Of a DNA stretch of 14,288 bases, positions 12,982 to 14,288 are shown one piece after another. The stretch is from Methanobacteriota archaeon (GTDB lineage: Archaea > Thermoplasmatota > Poseidoniia > Poseidoniales > Thalassarchaeaceae). Positions within the stretch are counted from its first letter, which is position 1. Each line of letters opens with the position of its first letter. The DNA is taken from contig NYYK01000028.1 in NCBI GenBank assembly GCA_002685895.1, forward strand, positions 17,945-32,232, read 5' to 3'. Below the pieces are notes generated by a model that worked only from the letters and a program-made list of their open reading frames with translations, ran no database searches and was not told the origin of the DNA. A program made the position numbers and the translations under genes.

Positions 12982-14288
12982 TTACTCACTAATTTCAGCA
13001 TCCAGGACATTATCCCTAGACCCAATCTTCTTGGTTAGCCAGTAGGTGAATGAGATGGCAATTATCCAAAGTGGCACATTTGCTCTGTAGAAGGTCTCGT
13101 AGGCGACGATATCAGATTTCCCTGAACTGATGAAGTAGCCTAGAGCAAAGAAACCCGCTAGGATTCCTATTGATTGCCCTATGAAAGCGACGAGACTAGC
13201 CATACCAATTCCACGATTTCTCTCTTCTTCGTTGGTGAACTTTGCCATCAGTGCATCATTTGAGACTAGTAACATTGGATAAATTGGAACAATAAAGATG
13301 AGTACTGCAATCATCGGAGGCAAACCAATACTGAAGATAGACCAAAGAGTACCGTAGGCTACTGCAGACCAGAATAGTACAGTTTGTGGTCCTCGATCAT
13401 CACATACTTTGCCGATGATTGCGTATAGGATTAGGACAGCAACCACTGCCCATGCTTCCAGCAATCCAGTGAAGTCCACATCGAATCCTACTACTTCGAG
13501 ATAGCGTAGTGCTGTAAGTACAACAGCGCCGCGTGGAATAGCAACTAGGATGACGCCAAGCAGACAGAGTAGTACCCACCTACTCTCAAATCGGAGCATG
13601 CCGCGGAACACTGCTAACTTCTCTCTGAAACTCAATTTCACCGGTTCCGGTTTCTTCCCACCCTTCAACATCCATACCGGCCATGAGAATTCATCACCTT
13701 CGAACTTCATTGTCATAAACGCGCCAAGCAATAGTGCTGGAATTGAAAATCCAATAAGCCCAAGCATTGCGTAGGTGGCTCCTGAAGGTAATAAGAGCAC
13801 ATACAATCTACTGCACACCATTGAACCGATTGCAGCTGCAAATGATGCAAATGCGTAGAGTACTCCAAGAAATTCACCCTTTTGTTCAGGGAACCATTCA
13901 GTACCAACAGCAACACCCATGCGTACAGCAGAAAACAGGGCAATTTGTATTGTTGAGGCAATAATGTAGGCTTCAAGTGGAAGGAATGGGAATGATAGCA
14001 TGATGAGAGTGGCACCAGAAATGGCGAACATCATCAATTGTTTTCTGTGACCCCATTTGTCTGCAATCGCCCCCCAAATGGGCCCAAATGCTCCAAGTGC
14101 GAAGGCAAGCAGACAAAGGTGGAGGATGACAATATCTTCAGAAGCTCCGAGTTCTCGGGTGTGGAAGGTGTATAGGATCAGTGCGTTATTGATTCCAGCA
14201 ATGAGAAATGATGCCGCGAAAAATAGTCGTGCTAAATCTCCCTCTTCTCGAGAACCATGGCCCAACTCTTTTGCTTTTTCGTCCAAGG
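12982..14288 (-). CDS. MFS transporter (N-terminus at or beyond window edge)
   Basis: The minus-strand frame stays open to the right edge; a TTG at 14286-14284 gives 434 residues, but whether that is the start cannot be told because upstream sequence is missing. The first membrane segment begins only about 18 residues after it, so most or all of the protein is here. About 12 hydrophobic segments are visible in a 6+6 arrangement with a charged central loop (KMKFEGDEF to FREKLAVFR region). The loop between segments 2 and 3 carries GPIWGAIADKWGHRKQ, the MFS motif A. Such proteins move small molecules across the cytoplasmic membrane by ion coupling or facilitated flow; substrate unknown. It converges on the PPTase gene with 2 nt between stop codons, so it is not part of that transcript. 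A role in exporting the synthase product is possible only by proximity. Confidence 0.88.
   Translation of the reverse strand, partial: LDEKAKELGHGSREEGDLARLFFAASFLIAGINNALILYTFHTRELGASEDIVILHLCLLAFALGAFGPIWGAIADKWGHRKQLMMFAISGATLIMLSFPFLPLEAYIIASTIQIALFSAVRMGVAVGTEWFPEQKGEFLGVLYAFASFAAAIGSMVCSRLYVLLLPSGATYAMLGLIGFSIPALLLGAFMTMKFEGDEFSWPVWMLKGGKKPEPVKLSFREKLAVFRGMLRFESRWVLLCLLGVILVAIPRGAVVLTALRYLEVVGFDVDFTGLLEAWAVVAVLILYAIIGKVCDDRGPQTVLFWSAVAYGTLWSIFSIGLPPMIAVLIFIVPIYPMLLVSNDALMAKFTNEEERNRGIGMASLVAFIGQSIGILAGFFALGYFISSGKSDIVAYETFYRANVPLWIIAISFTYWLTKKIGSRDNVLDAEISE

Noticed and set aside
1..14288. tRNA or rRNA genes, CRISPR arrays, insertion sequences, prophage genes
   Set aside because: No cloverleaf-like segments, regular spaced repeats, transposase or phage motifs were seen; nearly all bases are accounted for by the genes listed.

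Overview
The window looks archaeal. It carries a protein that reads as a two-repeat TATA-binding-protein fold, a TatD-like hydrolase of the type common in archaea (ETDYMDDPRRPG, GPKTVPKR), and tightly packed genes with strong GAGGTGG/GGAGGT ribosome-binding sites about 4-6 nt before their starts. The gene content (bacterial-type fatty acid enzymes inside an archaeal neighbourhood, AT-leaning composition) would fit a marine planktonic Euryarchaeon such as Marine Group II (Poseidoniales). That placement is inference and needs a search.

Layout. 1-498 (+) is the 3' end of an acyl-CoA dehydrogenase. It is followed almost without gaps by an unrecognised 260-aa protein (508-1290), a divergent TBP-like protein (1293-1913) and a TatD-family metal-dependent hydrolase (1923-2804). 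A 213-nt non-coding gap (2805-3017) with an AT-rich TATA-like element separates this group from a second (+) cluster. That cluster is fabI (3018-3809), an 8.4-kb gene for a 2810-aa multidomain fatty acid/polyketide synthase (3819-12251), and an Sfp-type phosphopantetheinyl transferase (12281-12979). A minus-strand MFS transporter (12982 to the right edge) converges on the PPTase with a 2-nt gap and runs off the window.

The 3018-12979 cluster is the exciting part: a nearly self-contained iterative acyl-chain synthase. The giant protein reads KS - AT - cryptic ACP - second KS - ACP - ACP - structural SDR half - KR - DH. The neighbouring FabI can supply the missing enoyl reduction in trans, and the PPTase can activate the carrier domains. 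Together they could carry out condensation, keto reduction, dehydration and enoyl reduction, i.e. make saturated or partly unsaturated acyl chains. Most archaea lack this capacity because they build isoprenoid ether lipids. The KR and KS-AT arrangement recalls PfaA of bacterial PUFA synthases, but the second complete KS, the FabI partner in place of PfaD and the single-protein layout do not match the standard Pfa system.

Oddities: both recognisable tandem ACPs have Thr where the phosphopantetheine Ser should be (GIDT), while a divergent ACP-like domain between AT and the second KS keeps a Ser (GDSL). The DH has Glu in place of the usual catalytic Asp. No release (thioesterase or reductase) domain is visible. 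I see no tRNA, rRNA, CRISPR, insertion sequence or phage gene.
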